From S015-6 sp964479535 (GTDB lineage: Bacteria > Desulfobacterota > DSWW01): DNA of 64,000 nucleotides. Below, piece after piece: positions 1 to 9,139 of this stretch. The DNA is taken from the NCBI GenBank assembly GCA_964479535.1, contig CAYZMM010000032.1:3609-67608 (forward strand). The letters are read 5' to 3'. The translations under genes and the position numbers were made by a program. The notes under the pieces were generated by a model, which worked only from the letters and a program-made list of their open reading frames with translations, ran no database searches and was not told the origin of the DNA. Each line of letters begins with the position of its first letter. The first letter of the stretch is position 1.

Positions 1-713
1 AACATGATGGGATCGTACGTTTCGTCCAGGACGCGTATCTCCTGGAACACCCTCTCTGAGGATCTCTCCCTGTACCCGGAATTCCAGCCCTTGGCCAAGG
101 AACAGAATCGGCATTTCCCCCATGTGCACCCATGCTTCAGCCTGAAAGGCAGCATGTCGAAGAGGTATTTGTCCCGGTTCCTGTAGACAGGGGTGGGTAG
201 GGAATCATAGTCGACCGGTTCATTGACGGCTCCGGACCGGAAGAGATCATTTAGATGGACGATCTGGACGCCATTCTGTTTCAGTTCGTCTTCATCCGTC
301 CAGGTCCCGAGTGAGTTTCCGAAGAAGAACAGAGCGCTACTTGGGGATTCTGCCTTGATGATGCGGACCAGTCGCAAGATGTTCTCGGTAGGGACCGTGA
401 CGAACCAGGAAGGAGTGGTAATGAAGACAGATGGATACGCGTCCCAGGAAACCTCTCGGTACTCATCTTCCACCTTGTTCAGTAGTTCATGATAAAGAGG
501 ATCAAGGTCCAAATCGTCAAAAAACACCTGTTTTCCATCTGCCTGAGTCTGAAACGCCTCTACGAGGTGTCTGTTTCTGTAATAGATTTCGGCGTTGAGA
601 TCGATGATATCCAGGTCCAGCCTTTGTTCCAGGACGGCCGCCCCTACCCCTAGGAACACCCCGGGATGAAGAGGCAAGTGCTTGAGGAAAGGTGTAACCA
701 ACGCGGCTTTCAT
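1..713 (-). CDS. Radical SAM protein, probable B12-binding-type (partial, C-terminus beyond the window)
   Basis: Read on the minus strand from ATG at 713; the frame stays open to the window edge, giving about 237 residues. The first ~170 residues look like the Rossmann-type domain that precedes the radical SAM barrel in B12-binding-like enzymes, but no DxHxxG cobalamin motif is evident. Next comes the cluster motif GCTWGKCRFCSLAKGW, a C-x4-C-x2-C spacing seen in several peptide-maturation radical SAM families with a CPWGxCxFC signature. It is the last visible gene of a five-gene operon and starts 25 bases after the small peptide gene. The likely role is radical chemistry on that peptide or another cluster product; the substrate is inferred from context only. 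The radical SAM call is firm, the subfamily is not. Confidence 0.75.
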   Translation of the reverse strand, partial: MKAALVTPFLKHLPLHPGVFLGVGAAVLEQRLDLDIIDLNAEIYYRNRHLVEAFQTQADGKQVFFDDLDLDPLYHELLNKVEDEYREVSWDAYPSVFITTPSWFVTVPTENILRLVRIIKAESPSSALFFFGNSLGTWTDEDELKQNGVQIVHLNDLFRSGAVNEPVDYDSLPTPVYRNRDKYLFDMLPFRLKHGCTWGKCRFCSLAKGWNSGYRERSSERVFQEIRVLDETYDPIM

Positions 714-738
714 GTCAAGAAGGAGTCGGTGAGTTGAT

Positions 739-969
739 TCAGTATTTTATCAGATCGTCGCGATCCATGTCCGTAAGGTAGCCTTTGAATTGGCTTATAG
801 CGTATGCCAGTCGTTCAAGCTCTTGTTGATCCGGAATCTTCTCTATCTTTTCTTGCTGGAAAAGTGCTTCAAGATCGCCAGCGGAATCCACCTTCTTGAG
901 TTTATTGAGCTTCTTCTTGTCCCTGCAAATGATTGTGATGAAATCTACGACATCTGTCTTCTTTGCCAT
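739..969 (-). CDS. Small acidic/basic peptide, Nif11-leader-like; candidate modified-peptide precursor
   Basis: A 76-residue protein starting at ATG 969, with GGAGGT upstream. The middle (VVDFITIICRDKKKLNKLKK, then a DLEALF segment and PDQQELERL) resembles a Nif11-type leader: a short helix, a 'D-x-x-L-x-x-L' stretch, then a second helix. The C-terminus ends in GYLTDMDRDDLIKY with no Gly-Gly cleavage site and only one Cys (in IICRD), so a lanthionine-type core is unlikely. A terminal Tyr and several Asp could be targets of radical chemistry. It sits between two radical SAM genes on the same strand with short gaps. The alternative is a small structural or regulatory partner rather than a precursor. 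Family assignment is by eye and tentative. Confidence 0.6.
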   Translation of the reverse strand: MAKKTDVVDFITIICRDKKKLNKLKKVDSAGDLEALFQQEKIEKIPDQQELERLAYAISQFKGYLTDMDRDDLIKY

Positions 970-1018
970 GACGACCTCCTTTCCCGTTCAAGCGACAGTT
1001 TGACTAACAGCAAACACT

Positions 1019-2083
1019 CTAATTCCAGCCAGGCACCATTTGCGCCATTACGGTCCTCAGTACTTCCTTGCAGTAGAGCCTCTCCGGATGTGTTCCCCAC
1101 ATCCCTTCCAACGGACGGACCATGCCCCTCGGGACGCACTCGACCAGATAGCTGCAGGAGGGGCATGTTGTGAAATCAGGAGCGACCGCCTTTTGATAAG
1201 GCTTGGAGACGAGGGTGTCTTCGAGCAATCCGGATTGGTACTTCCCGAAGCTGTAGGGAGTGGAATGGCAAAGAGAGATGTCCCGGTTCGCTCTTACCAT
1301 GATGCTCCCCTGACGATAGAGCGGCGAGGCCGGAGGAATCCACGGCATCTCGAGCAGTTCGGAGAGCACAGTGACCAAGGGGTTGTTCTTCACAAAGGTT
1401 AGAAAGCCGAAGAGGTTCAACAGGGCAACCACCCGGACGAGGTGAAGCAGCTCGTCGGGCTCGAGGAGTTCTTCCGAAAGGAGAAAAGGATCGCGGGAGT
1501 TACTGAAGAGCTGAATAAGGGTCACGTCTTTGACGCCGCTGAATCGATCGTAGACCTCAGCGACGAAGCGGGGAAGGAAGGGAAGGAGGCTCTTTCTGGC
1601 AACGGAAAAGATGATGACTTCCATCTCCTCATCCAGCGCCTGCTCTATTCCCCTTACGGTCCGTCCGTAAGAGCCTTTCCCTCGCAAGTCATCGTGAAGA
1701 CCCTCGTCTCCCTCGAGGCTGACGGTGATCGACAGGCCGTTGAAAGAAGACAGCCTGCGGCACGTATCGTTTTCCGCAAGAAGCATCCCGTTGGTATTCA
1801 ACAGGATCGATTCATACCCGACGGTGAAGGCAAAGTCCAAAGCTTCGAACAGCGACGGCCAAAGCAGGGGCTCACCCCCTGTAAGGTGCAGATGGCGATA
1901 GCCGATATCGAAGCCTTCGGCAAGAATGCTCTTCACCTCGTCGATGGAGAGGCAGGGAAAGGTGGAGAGCCCGGGACGAACGAAGCAGTGCGGGCAGTCG
2001 GAATTGCATTGGGTGGTGACCTCGATGCTGAGCCTCTCTTCACTCACACCCGGACATTTCTCTGCGGGAACTCCTCCGCTCAC
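1019..2083 (-). CDS. Radical SAM/SPASM-type enzyme
   Basis: 354 residues from GTG at 2083. This start is favoured because it overlaps the upstream stop as GTGA and has AAGGGAGGA six bases before it; the frame is open further upstream but those starts lack a comparable site. Cys26-x3-Cys30-x2-Cys33 (TTQCNSDCPHC) binds the radical SAM cluster, and HLTGGEPLL is the SAM-binding GGE motif. The C-terminal part has CPSCSYLVEC and a later Cys (LYCKEVL), which fits a SPASM/twitch auxiliary cluster as in peptide-modifying enzymes. The GTGA overlap implies translational coupling to the isoprenoid-synthase-like gene. The probable role is modification of the peptide encoded just downstream; that part is inference. 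Confidence 0.85.
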   Translation of the reverse strand: MSGGVPAEKCPGVSEERLSIEVTTQCNSDCPHCFVRPGLSTFPCLSIDEVKSILAEGFDIGYRHLHLTGGEPLLWPSLFEALDFAFTVGYESILLNTNGMLLAENDTCRRLSSFNGLSITVSLEGDEGLHDDLRGKGSYGRTVRGIEQALDEEMEVIIFSVARKSLLPFLPRFVAEVYDRFSGVKDVTLIQLFSNSRDPFLLSEELLEPDELLHLVRVVALLNLFGFLTFVKNNPLVTVLSELLEMPWIPPASPLYRQGSIMVRANRDISLCHSTPYSFGKYQSGLLEDTLVSKPYQKAVAPDFTTCPSCSYLVECVPRGMVRPLEGMWGTHPERLYCKEVLRTVMAQMVPGWN

Positions 2084-3075
2084 GAAGTATCCTCCCTTCG
2101 CTTGAGGGGTACGAGAAGACATTCGAATTCGTTCGCAAGCCCGGCCAGGCCATGACCTTTCGCAAGCGAGTGAGCCCAATCCAGTTCTCTGCATATTCTT
2201 CTGTTGATTCTCTGAATGAGATGGTTTTCAAGAATGTAGCTCAAAAGCCTCGTTTTACGGCACTCGGATTCTACTCGCCCTGGCTCCTCTTCTCTGTCCC
2301 AGCAGTCCCTCAAATGCTTGGGCAAATCGATGTATACGGCAGAGCGGTTGCCCTGCGTCAGGTCATCTTTGATATCCAGAATGTCATCGAGCAACCTCCA
2401 GGCGATGCCGAAGGAGACGTATGCAGAGACGACCGCATGGACAAAGGATTCATCCGAAGTGATCTTTCTGGCCATGAGCTCGGGAACGATCAGGCAAGTT
2501 GACATCTGCTTCCTGAAAAGGTCGCAATAGCTATCAATCGATTCCGGCACCTCGGTTTCGGTGATGCCGGAGTAGTAGGTGTCGATATGGTCCGCGACGA
2601 TCTCATCCGCTCCATCAACGTTTTCACAGAAGTCTGCGAGAGCACGGTTCATCTGATTCCAGGCCTGGCTTCTCAGCAGTAGGTTGAGGTGTGTGGCAGG
2701 CAGTTGACCGTCGTTGAGGTGATCATCGAGGGGATGAAGGAACATGGCCAGGGTGTGCGCGCTCTTGGCCTTCTGGCTGTCTTCCGGTTCGAGGGGATTG
2801 GCTTCAGGGGCTTCATGTATCATCCAGTAGAGGATGGACCACGCAGGCACATAGAAGTAATTGACGAAATTGATCGGATCGTCCGGAGGCACCTTCATGT
2901 ATCGCATGAGAGAGAACAACGCCTCGGATTGTGTCGACTTCGGCAGGGACTTGCAGAGCGAAAGAATCACCTGGTTCAAGTCCGTTTGAAATTCCTTTTG
3001 ACCGCTTACCAGATCGATGGGGCCGAAGTCGACCCAGGCACAGCATTCGAAAAGTTGTTCTATGTTCCCTGCCAT
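2080..3075 (-). CDS. Class I isoprenoid-synthase-like protein
   Basis: 331 residues from ATG at 3075 (GAGGGG upstream); a TTG 63 bases earlier is the alternative start. The protein is largely helical by composition. It carries two Asp-rich motifs at the spacing expected for trans-prenyltransferases: DDHLND (about Asp117, Asp118, Asp122) and LLDDILDIKDD (about residues 229-238), the latter very like the second DDxxD of polyprenyl synthases. The RRG that usually follows the first motif is not seen, so the reaction may differ from ordinary chain elongation. It lies between a cyclase-type regulator and a radical SAM enzyme. It might make or transfer a prenyl group for the cluster product; sequence alone cannot show whether it is active. 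Confidence 0.65.
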   Translation of the reverse strand: MAGNIEQLFECCAWVDFGPIDLVSGQKEFQTDLNQVILSLCKSLPKSTQSEALFSLMRYMKVPPDDPINFVNYFYVPAWSILYWMIHEAPEANPLEPEDSQKAKSAHTLAMFLHPLDDHLNDGQLPATHLNLLLRSQAWNQMNRALADFCENVDGADEIVADHIDTYYSGITETEVPESIDSYCDLFRKQMSTCLIVPELMARKITSDESFVHAVVSAYVSFGIAWRLLDDILDIKDDLTQGNRSAVYIDLPKHLRDCWDREEEPGRVESECRKTRLLSYILENHLIQRINRRICRELDWAHSLAKGHGLAGLANEFECLLVPLKRREDTS

Positions 3076-3110
3076 TGCCCTGGACCCCTCTATGTTGGAA
3101 ACCAAGATTT

Positions 3111-6100
3111 TCAATAGAGCGTTGCCCGTGAATCGCAAAACCGGTCCAACTCATCTAGGTCTTGCTGCATGTTCATCTCCTGAAAGAGGCTCCTGGCTCT
3201 CGTCAGGCACGCTGTGCCGTCATACTTGCCAAATAGACGTTGATTCGTTACAGCTTCGAGCAAACTCCTGCCCGCTTCAAAGTAAATCCGAGAAAGCTGA
3301 AGGCGCGCTCCCAGGCGTTCCCCTTCCTGCAATCCCTTCTGCCATAGTTTGAGGGCCTTCTTCTCCTTTTTGAGAGACCAATGATATCGACCTACGAGAC
3401 GAAAACAGTCGACGCGGTAGCGGGCGCATTTTCTGGATAGATTCAAGAGAATCTTGCTCGATTCCGCCGCCTGCCTGCGGCATGCGGATATTCTGGCAGT
3501 GCTGCCATTCCTCATGGCGTGATTCAGGTGATAGAGATCAAACTCCAATTGAGTTCGGTGGAAGGTCGACAATTGCATCGGAACAGGCGCTTCGAGGCTT
3601 AGTCTAACCCTGTTCGCACGCCGTAAGGAGAGTTCAGCATTTTCCATATCTTTCATGAAAATTTGTATCAGGGCTTGACATGAATACATTTCAAGCAGGC
3701 CATACTCATGGAATACCTTCTCCACAAAGGCTATGCCTTCGTCGATTTCGAGTAAGGCTTCAGGTAGCTTCCGAGACTCGATCAATAGGCTCGTATTCAA
3801 TTCGTACTTGCAGGAGATGGCAAGATGATTACTATATTCCTCATATACATCGCTTAGCTTCTCCACGATCGATTCGGCCTGAGCCAGGCAACCGGTATAT
3901 ATCTTCGGGAATCCATGCCAATATAGATATTGTGATACATCATAGATCTTCCCATGATTCAGACTCTTACTGATCAATTCATTATCGTACTTGCTAATCG
4001 CCGCCCAATTCCCATGCAAGTAATTGTGCAAGGCTTCCGACCATTCATAGAGAATCAGTATTCTAACATTCGAGCCTGGGAATTTACTTCTTACCACATC
4101 CAAAGTCTTTCGGCTGAGAAGAAAAGACAAGCCCGAAAAAGAGAACAACGCACTCGCTCCAGCAAAAATCTCGACCCCGAGATCGAGTCTTGTAAGATCG
4201 AATCTTATGATTCGCTTGAGGGCATATACTGTCTCAATGAGGAATCGTTTCGGATCTACTATCGCCAAAGCCTTGGATTTCTTCTGGAGGAAATCGACAA
4301 CATCGCCGTCTCTTTGCGTGGGTAGCTTTCTGAAATGAAAACGGGGCAAGTAGAGGGATAGGATAAATGCGGCTAGACTGGAGAGAAACTGAAGTGTTCT
4401 TGAGAGCCTGCAATTCGGTGTTTTCTTCCAGTAATAATTGAGAACTCTCCCAAAATAGTCTACCGCTTCCACATACTGTGCTCTGTTATAGAAAGCAAGA
4501 GCAATGTTCTTCTCGATCATGGCCAGCTTTTCGGGATCTGCAGCAGAGCCGTGTAGTTTCAAAAAAACTTCCAATGCCTCGTGATAGTAGTATAGCGCCT
4601 CATTTGAAGCTGAGGATTTCAAGGCCACTTCACCGGCCCTTATCAAATATTCCTCCGATTCATGCGCTTGTTCGGCTTTGCTGTAGTGATACGCAAGCAT
4701 GCCGTAAAATTCGTCAAGCCGATGGGCGAAGAGCCGTTCGATGGAACGTGCTACTTTGTAATGAATCTCTGTTCGTCTTTCCTGTAAGATGGATTCGTAG
4801 GCGGCCTCTTGAGCGAGGGCATGTGTGAATCGGTACTCGACTTCTTCCATCCTTCTGTGGGACCGGAGCAACTGTAGCTCTTCAAGCTGGGAAAGTCGGA
4901 GGTCAATATCGGCCATGAAATCGGCAACGTCTGCCAGAATCCGATAGAAGAAATCTCTGCCGATTACGGCGGCGATCTTGACCAGTTCACGCGTGGTCCC
5001 GTCAAGTCGGTCGATTCTGGCCATAAGCACATCATTCACTGTATGGGGAATGGACACTGTATGGATCTTCTCGGTCGGGATGAAACGGCGGTCTCTCAGC
5101 ACTACAGCCCCTTCTACGATGAGAGTGCGCACGATCTCTTCCAAGAAGAAAGGATTGCCACCGGCTCGCCGTATGATCTTTTCTAACGAGGCAGCATGAC
5201 GTCCATCTGTGCGCAACAGGGCAGAGAGGAGGGCGTGGCTCGACGGTTCGTTCAGGGGATGGAGTACGATTTCGAAATAATGGGCTGAAAGCATTTCGTG
5301 AAGATACTTTGCTAACCTCTCTCCGGTTTCTTCATGACCGGGACGAAGAATGTTGATGAAGAGAATCGAATGCCTCTCCGTCAACCGAAACAGAGATTCT
5401 AGCAGGTCAATTGAGCTCCTGTCCGCCCAGTGGAGGTCATCGATACAAAGTACGAGAGGAGTGAATTCCGTTGCCTTGATCAACAGGTCACGAACATTCT
5501 TGAAGATGAGTTTTTCTAGTTCTTCACCTTCAATTCCCTTTATCCTTTCCGCGTATCTGCGTGACAGGGGAAGCTTCATTAGGGTTGCCACAAATGGGAG
5601 GATCTCATCTGCCTCATTTGAACAAACACTTTTTATGACCTTCTCCAGCTTATAGAAGGTTGCCGCCTCTGTGTCATCATGTCCTATCTGTGCCCATTGC
5701 TTCAGGATATCGATGATCGGATGGAAACTGAGGTTTGTGCCGATAGAAAGCGCTCTCCCTTCAAAGAAGGCAACCCTCTGCATCACCTGGCTTCTTTTGA
5801 GTTCTCTCACGAGTCGTGACTTGCCGATACCGGCCTCTCCAATGATGCTGACAATAGACCCCTTGCCTGTAGTCACCTTTGCTACTTGAAGTTGCAGCAT
5901 ATCCAGTTCATGAGCCCTGCCGACCATTTCAGCGTAAACACTCAACTCTGAACCGACGCGCGGTCGATACACTCCTTTTTCGGCGGAGACGAGCTTGTAG
6001 ACAGAAATCGTTTCTCTCTTCCCTTTGAGAGTCCTTTTCCCGATGCTCTTGAAGCGAAAGAGATGCCTGGTCAGCCTAAAAGTCTCTTCGGTAACCAGGA

Positions 6101-6728
6101 TCGTTCCAGGTCTGGCCAAACCTTCCATCCTGGAGGCCAGATTCACGGTATCTCCCACCGCCTTGAATTCGACTTTGAAATCATTTCCCAAAGTCCCCAC
6201 CACGACTGGTCCGGAATGAACGCCGATGCGCATCCTGACGGGTCGTACTCTCTCTTCCCTTGCTTCGTTGAATTTGGCGATCTCGTGGTGAATCGACAGG
6301 GCGGACCACAAGGCCCGCTGGGGAGCATCCTCGAGAGCCAGCGGAGCACCGAAAAGGGCCATAATCCCATCGCCGGTCATTTCGTTAACCGTCCCTTCGA
6401 AATCATAGACGCTGCGAATAAGGATCTTATAGATGTCGTCCATGATATTGTAGGCTTCCTCGGGACCCACGCTTTCGACCAGAGGGGTATAGGCCTCCAT
6501 GTCGCAAAACATAACGGTTACTTGTTTGCGTTCACCTTCTATTCTTCCCTTTTGGGTTAGAGCCCTTTCCACCAATCCTTTCGGCAAATATTGTTGCACC
6601 CTCTCGAGTTTCTGACCTATGGAAAGGATAGGTACACGTGGAGTGGATGGGTGAATCAGATGATGCGAGCACTCATTGCAGAACTTAGCACCTTCAGGGT
6701 TTTCCGATAGACATTTCGGGCATTTCAT
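3111..6728 (-). CDS. Class III adenylate/guanylate cyclase with zinc ribbon, AAA ATPase and TPR-like region
   Basis: About 1205 residues from ATG 6728 (MKCPKC); a GTG at 6779 would add 17 residues. Order: a zinc ribbon with two CxxC pairs (residues ~2-22); a cyclase homology domain with VTVMFCDMEAYTPL and MTGDGIMALFG, the metal-binding Asp sites, and FKAVGDTVNLASRME; then a P-loop ATPase with GEAGIGKSRLV and LVLCIDDLHWAD; then a long helical, TPR-like tail. This is the signal-ATPase architecture often labelled 'adenylate/guanylate cyclase with AAA ATPase'. It is first in the operon, so it probably governs the downstream radical SAM/isoprenoid genes in response to a ligand. The gene is noticeably A+T-richer than the rest of the window, suggesting acquisition by transfer. 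Confidence 0.85.
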   Translation of the reverse strand: MKCPKCLSENPEGAKFCNECSHHLIHPSTPRVPILSIGQKLERVQQYLPKGLVERALTQKGRIEGERKQVTVMFCDMEAYTPLVESVGPEEAYNIMDDIYKILIRSVYDFEGTVNEMTGDGIMALFGAPLALEDAPQRALWSALSIHHEIAKFNEAREERVRPVRMRIGVHSGPVVVGTLGNDFKVEFKAVGDTVNLASRMEGLARPGTILVTEETFRLTRHLFRFKSIGKRTLKGKRETISVYKLVSAEKGVYRPRVGSELSVYAEMVGRAHELDMLQLQVAKVTTGKGSIVSIIGEAGIGKSRLVRELKRSQVMQRVAFFEGRALSIGTNLSFHPIIDILKQWAQIGHDDTEAATFYKLEKVIKSVCSNEADEILPFVATLMKLPLSRRYAERIKGIEGEELEKLIFKNVRDLLIKATEFTPLVLCIDDLHWADRSSIDLLESLFRLTERHSILFINILRPGHEETGERLAKYLHEMLSAHYFEIVLHPLNEPSSHALLSALLRTDGRHAASLEKIIRRAGGNPFFLEEIVRTLIVEGAVVLRDRRFIPTEKIHTVSIPHTVNDVLMARIDRLDGTTRELVKIAAVIGRDFFYRILADVADFMADIDLRLSQLEELQLLRSHRRMEEVEYRFTHALAQEAAYESILQERRTEIHYKVARSIERLFAHRLDEFYGMLAYHYSKAEQAHESEEYLIRAGEVALKSSASNEALYYYHEALEVFLKLHGSAADPEKLAMIEKNIALAFYNRAQYVEAVDYFGRVLNYYWKKTPNCRLSRTLQFLSSLAAFILSLYLPRFHFRKLPTQRDGDVVDFLQKKSKALAIVDPKRFLIETVYALKRIIRFDLTRLDLGVEIFAGASALFSFSGLSFLLSRKTLDVVRSKFPGSNVRILILYEWSEALHNYLHGNWAAISKYDNELISKSLNHGKIYDVSQYLYWHGFPKIYTGCLAQAESIVEKLSDVYEEYSNHLAISCKYELNTSLLIESRKLPEALLEIDEGIAFVEKVFHEYGLLEMYSCQALIQIFMKDMENAELSLRRANRVRLSLEAPVPMQLSTFHRTQLEFDLYHLNHAMRNGSTARISACRRQAAESSKILLNLSRKCARYRVDCFRLVGRYHWSLKKEKKALKLWQKGLQEGERLGARLQLSRIYFEAGRSLLEAVTNQRLFGKYDGTACLTRARSLFQEMNMQQDLDELDRFCDSRATLY

Positions 6729-6877
6729 TGATTGATGTCCCGAAGGAGCAACGCGGGTCACCGAGGAATTCTCCTGCACAATTCGATCGAAGATCTTGCT
6801 TGGTGAAATTTCTTTGCAAGAAGAGCGGGGCGATGAAGAACTGAAAGAGGGCTCTTTGTCAGAACTGCGATCTGTTT

Positions 6878-6906
6878 ATCATAAAAAATTCTGAAAGGGC
6901 TGTCAA
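6878..6906 (-). promoter_or_regulatory. Sigma-70-type promoter of the left-edge operon
   Basis: On the minus strand TTGACA (6906-6901) and TATGAT (6883-6878) are separated by 17 bases: a perfect -35 and a five-of-six -10. Transcription would start near 6871, leaving a leader of about 140 bases before the cyclase gene. It is the best promoter match found upstream of the operon. Confidence 0.7.
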
Positions 6907-7161
6907 GGAGATTCTGCGCCGTAGGAAGTTGTTATTGAAAATGGATGCGTTCGCGTTGAGGCAGACGTTCGATCGCGGTCAGCAATTCCACGGTATGAGC
7001 TGCCGGGTCGGCACGCGGTCAGAAAGGAGATGTAGCGAGCCTGGTGAGTTCACGGACCCACATCACGCAGAACCTGGTGGGAAGAGAATTCCGGGGACGA
7101 CCCTGCAGGCCCGTGTATGGGTCCACTGGTGAGATTTTCCCTATAAAATGATTTATTTAAT
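6907..7161. other. Intergenic stretch, no gene seen
   Basis: Between the left-edge operon promoter and the end of the acyl-CoA synthetase gene. No convincing open frame, hairpin terminator or repeat was found. Only a run of A/T near 7140-7160 follows the synthetase stop. Confidence 0.5.
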
Positions 7162-9027
7162 TTAAGCCTCTTCCACCCGGTACCGGATCGTGAAGCGGGT
7201 CAGGATCTCCTCGACCCGCTTCTCGATCTCCTGCCGGGAGGTCCCGCCGGAAGGCCGGACACGAATCGTGGCCAGGCAACCGTGGACCTTGTCCTCGGTC
7301 ACGGTGACCTCGACCGAATCGACGGCATCTCCGAGGGCCCCGAGTTCCTTCTCGTACACGCGGCGGATCGCGTCCCAGCGCAGGGCGGGCTTGAAGATCT
7401 TGCCCACCGGCGTGAGGGGGACCTCGTCGAGGAGGATGACTTCCTTCGGAACGGCCGCCCGCTCGCCGACCGTGTTCTTCAGATGTTCGAGGATCTTCTC
7501 CTCGGTCAGGTCGGTGCCCTCCTGGAGCTGTACGTAGGCGAGCGGCACTTCTCCGGCGTGGGCGTCCGGCCTGCCCACGGCGGCCGCCACCTGGACCCCG
7601 GGAAGCTGGTACAGGGGGTCTTCGATCAGGAGCGGATCGATGTTGTGGCCGCCCCGGATGATCAGCTCCTTCTTCCGCCCCGTGAGCCAGAAGGTCCCGT
7701 CCTCGTCCTGCCTGCCCAGGTCGCCCGTGTTGAACCAACCGTCCTCGAGCCACACGCCCTCGTTGTGCTCCTCCTCGAGGTACCCGGGAAACACGTTCGG
7801 CCCCTTGATGCAGACGACCCCGATCTCGTTCGTCTCTGCGTCGCGCCATCCCCCTGCATCCTCCACGCAGATCTTCATCTGCTGGTACGGGATACGGAGG
7901 CCGATGGAACCGACCTTTCTCTCGCCGAAGAGCGGATTGAGGGAGGAGACGAGGGTCCCCTCGGTGAGCCCGTACCCCTCCAGAATCTTCATCCCGCTGT
8001 GGGCCTCGAACCGCTTGAACAGTTCTACCGAGAGGGGAGCCGCGCCGCAGATGGCGTAACGGAGGGAGGAGATGTCCTTGCCCTCCACCGGGACGTCGAG
8101 CAGGACGGAAAGCACGGTGGGCACGCAGGAGAAGGTCACGGCACGGTAGTGCTCCACGATCTTGAAGAAGTTCTGAAGAATCGTGGTGTCCCGGTATCCC
8201 ATGGGCGAGAGAAGAAGCACGTGGGCGCCGATGGAGAAGGGAAAGGCCCCGGTCGCCATGGTCGCGTTCGCGTGGAACAGGGGGAGTCCGCACATGATCG
8301 TCTCCCCCGTCTCGAGCCCCACGGTGAGGCCGAGGATCGCAGGGATCGCCACCTCGTTGAAATGGGTTCGCGGGGCGAGTTTCGGGGTGCCGGTCGTGCC
8401 GCCGGTGTGGTAGATGGAGGCGATCTCCTTCGGGTCGATGACGCGACCCGAGTCGAGCCTGTCTCCGCTGTACTTCGAGATCACCTCATCGAACCCGTAG
8501 ATCCCCTCCTTCTCGTCGCTGGGTCCCATGACGCGGACGACGGCCTCGATGCCGGGCAGTTCCTTGCGGACGGCGAGGGCCTTTTCCCACATGTCCGTAC
8601 CCGGGTACTCTCCGAGGGACACCAGCACCTTGGTGCCGGCCGCCTCACAGATGTGCGCCATGGTGGCGGGCTCGAGCAGCGGGTTGATCGGGTTCACGAT
8701 CCCGGCCGCTTCGCCACCCCAGATGATGTAGTGGGTGTGCAGCAGGTTCGGAAGCAGATAGGTGACCACATCGCCCGGCCCGATGCCCAGGTCGTGAAGC
8801 AGATTTGCGGTCTGGGTCACCTTGGCGAGTAACTCGCCGTAGGTCACCCGCAGGGGCTGATCGAACTGGTCGCCCGAGAGGAGGAGACTCATGGCGGGCG
8901 CGTCCGGATCGATGGAAGCGCCCTGTTTGATCATGTCGTAGGTGTTGGTGACCGTGAGACGCTCCTCGAGAGGGGTCTTTTCGATTTCTTCGATATCCGC
9001 CAATGTCGCGATTTCGTAACGTTTCAT
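7162..9027 (-). CDS. AMP-forming acyl-CoA synthetase
   Basis: 621 residues from ATG 9027, preceded by AGGAGAGAAGGAG. It activates a carboxylic acid to its CoA thioester via an acyl-adenylate. Motifs: TGGTTGTPK (about residues 203-212, phosphate-binding), GYGLTEGT, FNTGDLGRQDEDGTFWLTGR and KKELIIRGGHNI, and a C-terminal TPVGKIFKPALR with the catalytic Lys. The N-terminal LADIEEIEKTPLEER and NLLHDLGIGPGDVV resemble the long (~630 residue) acyl-CoA synthetase subgroup rather than short acetyl-CoA synthetases. It is divergent from the flavoprotein/FeS pair, with which it shares a 181-base upstream region. The substrate is probably a medium or branched acid; this is not determinable here. Confidence 0.9.
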   Translation of the reverse strand: MKRYEIATLADIEEIEKTPLEERLTVTNTYDMIKQGASIDPDAPAMSLLLSGDQFDQPLRVTYGELLAKVTQTANLLHDLGIGPGDVVTYLLPNLLHTHYIIWGGEAAGIVNPINPLLEPATMAHICEAAGTKVLVSLGEYPGTDMWEKALAVRKELPGIEAVVRVMGPSDEKEGIYGFDEVISKYSGDRLDSGRVIDPKEIASIYHTGGTTGTPKLAPRTHFNEVAIPAILGLTVGLETGETIMCGLPLFHANATMATGAFPFSIGAHVLLLSPMGYRDTTILQNFFKIVEHYRAVTFSCVPTVLSVLLDVPVEGKDISSLRYAICGAAPLSVELFKRFEAHSGMKILEGYGLTEGTLVSSLNPLFGERKVGSIGLRIPYQQMKICVEDAGGWRDAETNEIGVVCIKGPNVFPGYLEEEHNEGVWLEDGWFNTGDLGRQDEDGTFWLTGRKKELIIRGGHNIDPLLIEDPLYQLPGVQVAAAVGRPDAHAGEVPLAYVQLQEGTDLTEEKILEHLKNTVGERAAVPKEVILLDEVPLTPVGKIFKPALRWDAIRRVYEKELGALGDAVDSVEVTVTEDKVHGCLATIRVRPSGGTSRQEIEKRVEEILTRFTIRYRVEEA

Positions 9028-9139
9028 CTCCTTCTCTCCTCTGAGCGAGTGGGTACCGACTGCGAGGGAGAGTATAGGGAAAGGCCGAAAAGGGTGCAAA
9101 CAATCGAATCCCATCCGCTTGTTCTGGACGGCCGAACTT

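Noticed and set aside
7282..8832. Long plus-strand open frame (over 500 codons) opposite the acyl-CoA synthetase
   Set aside because: It is the complement of a gene with clear adenylate-forming motifs; the frame reads as His/Asp/Gly-rich with no domain, as expected for a shadow in G+C-rich DNA.
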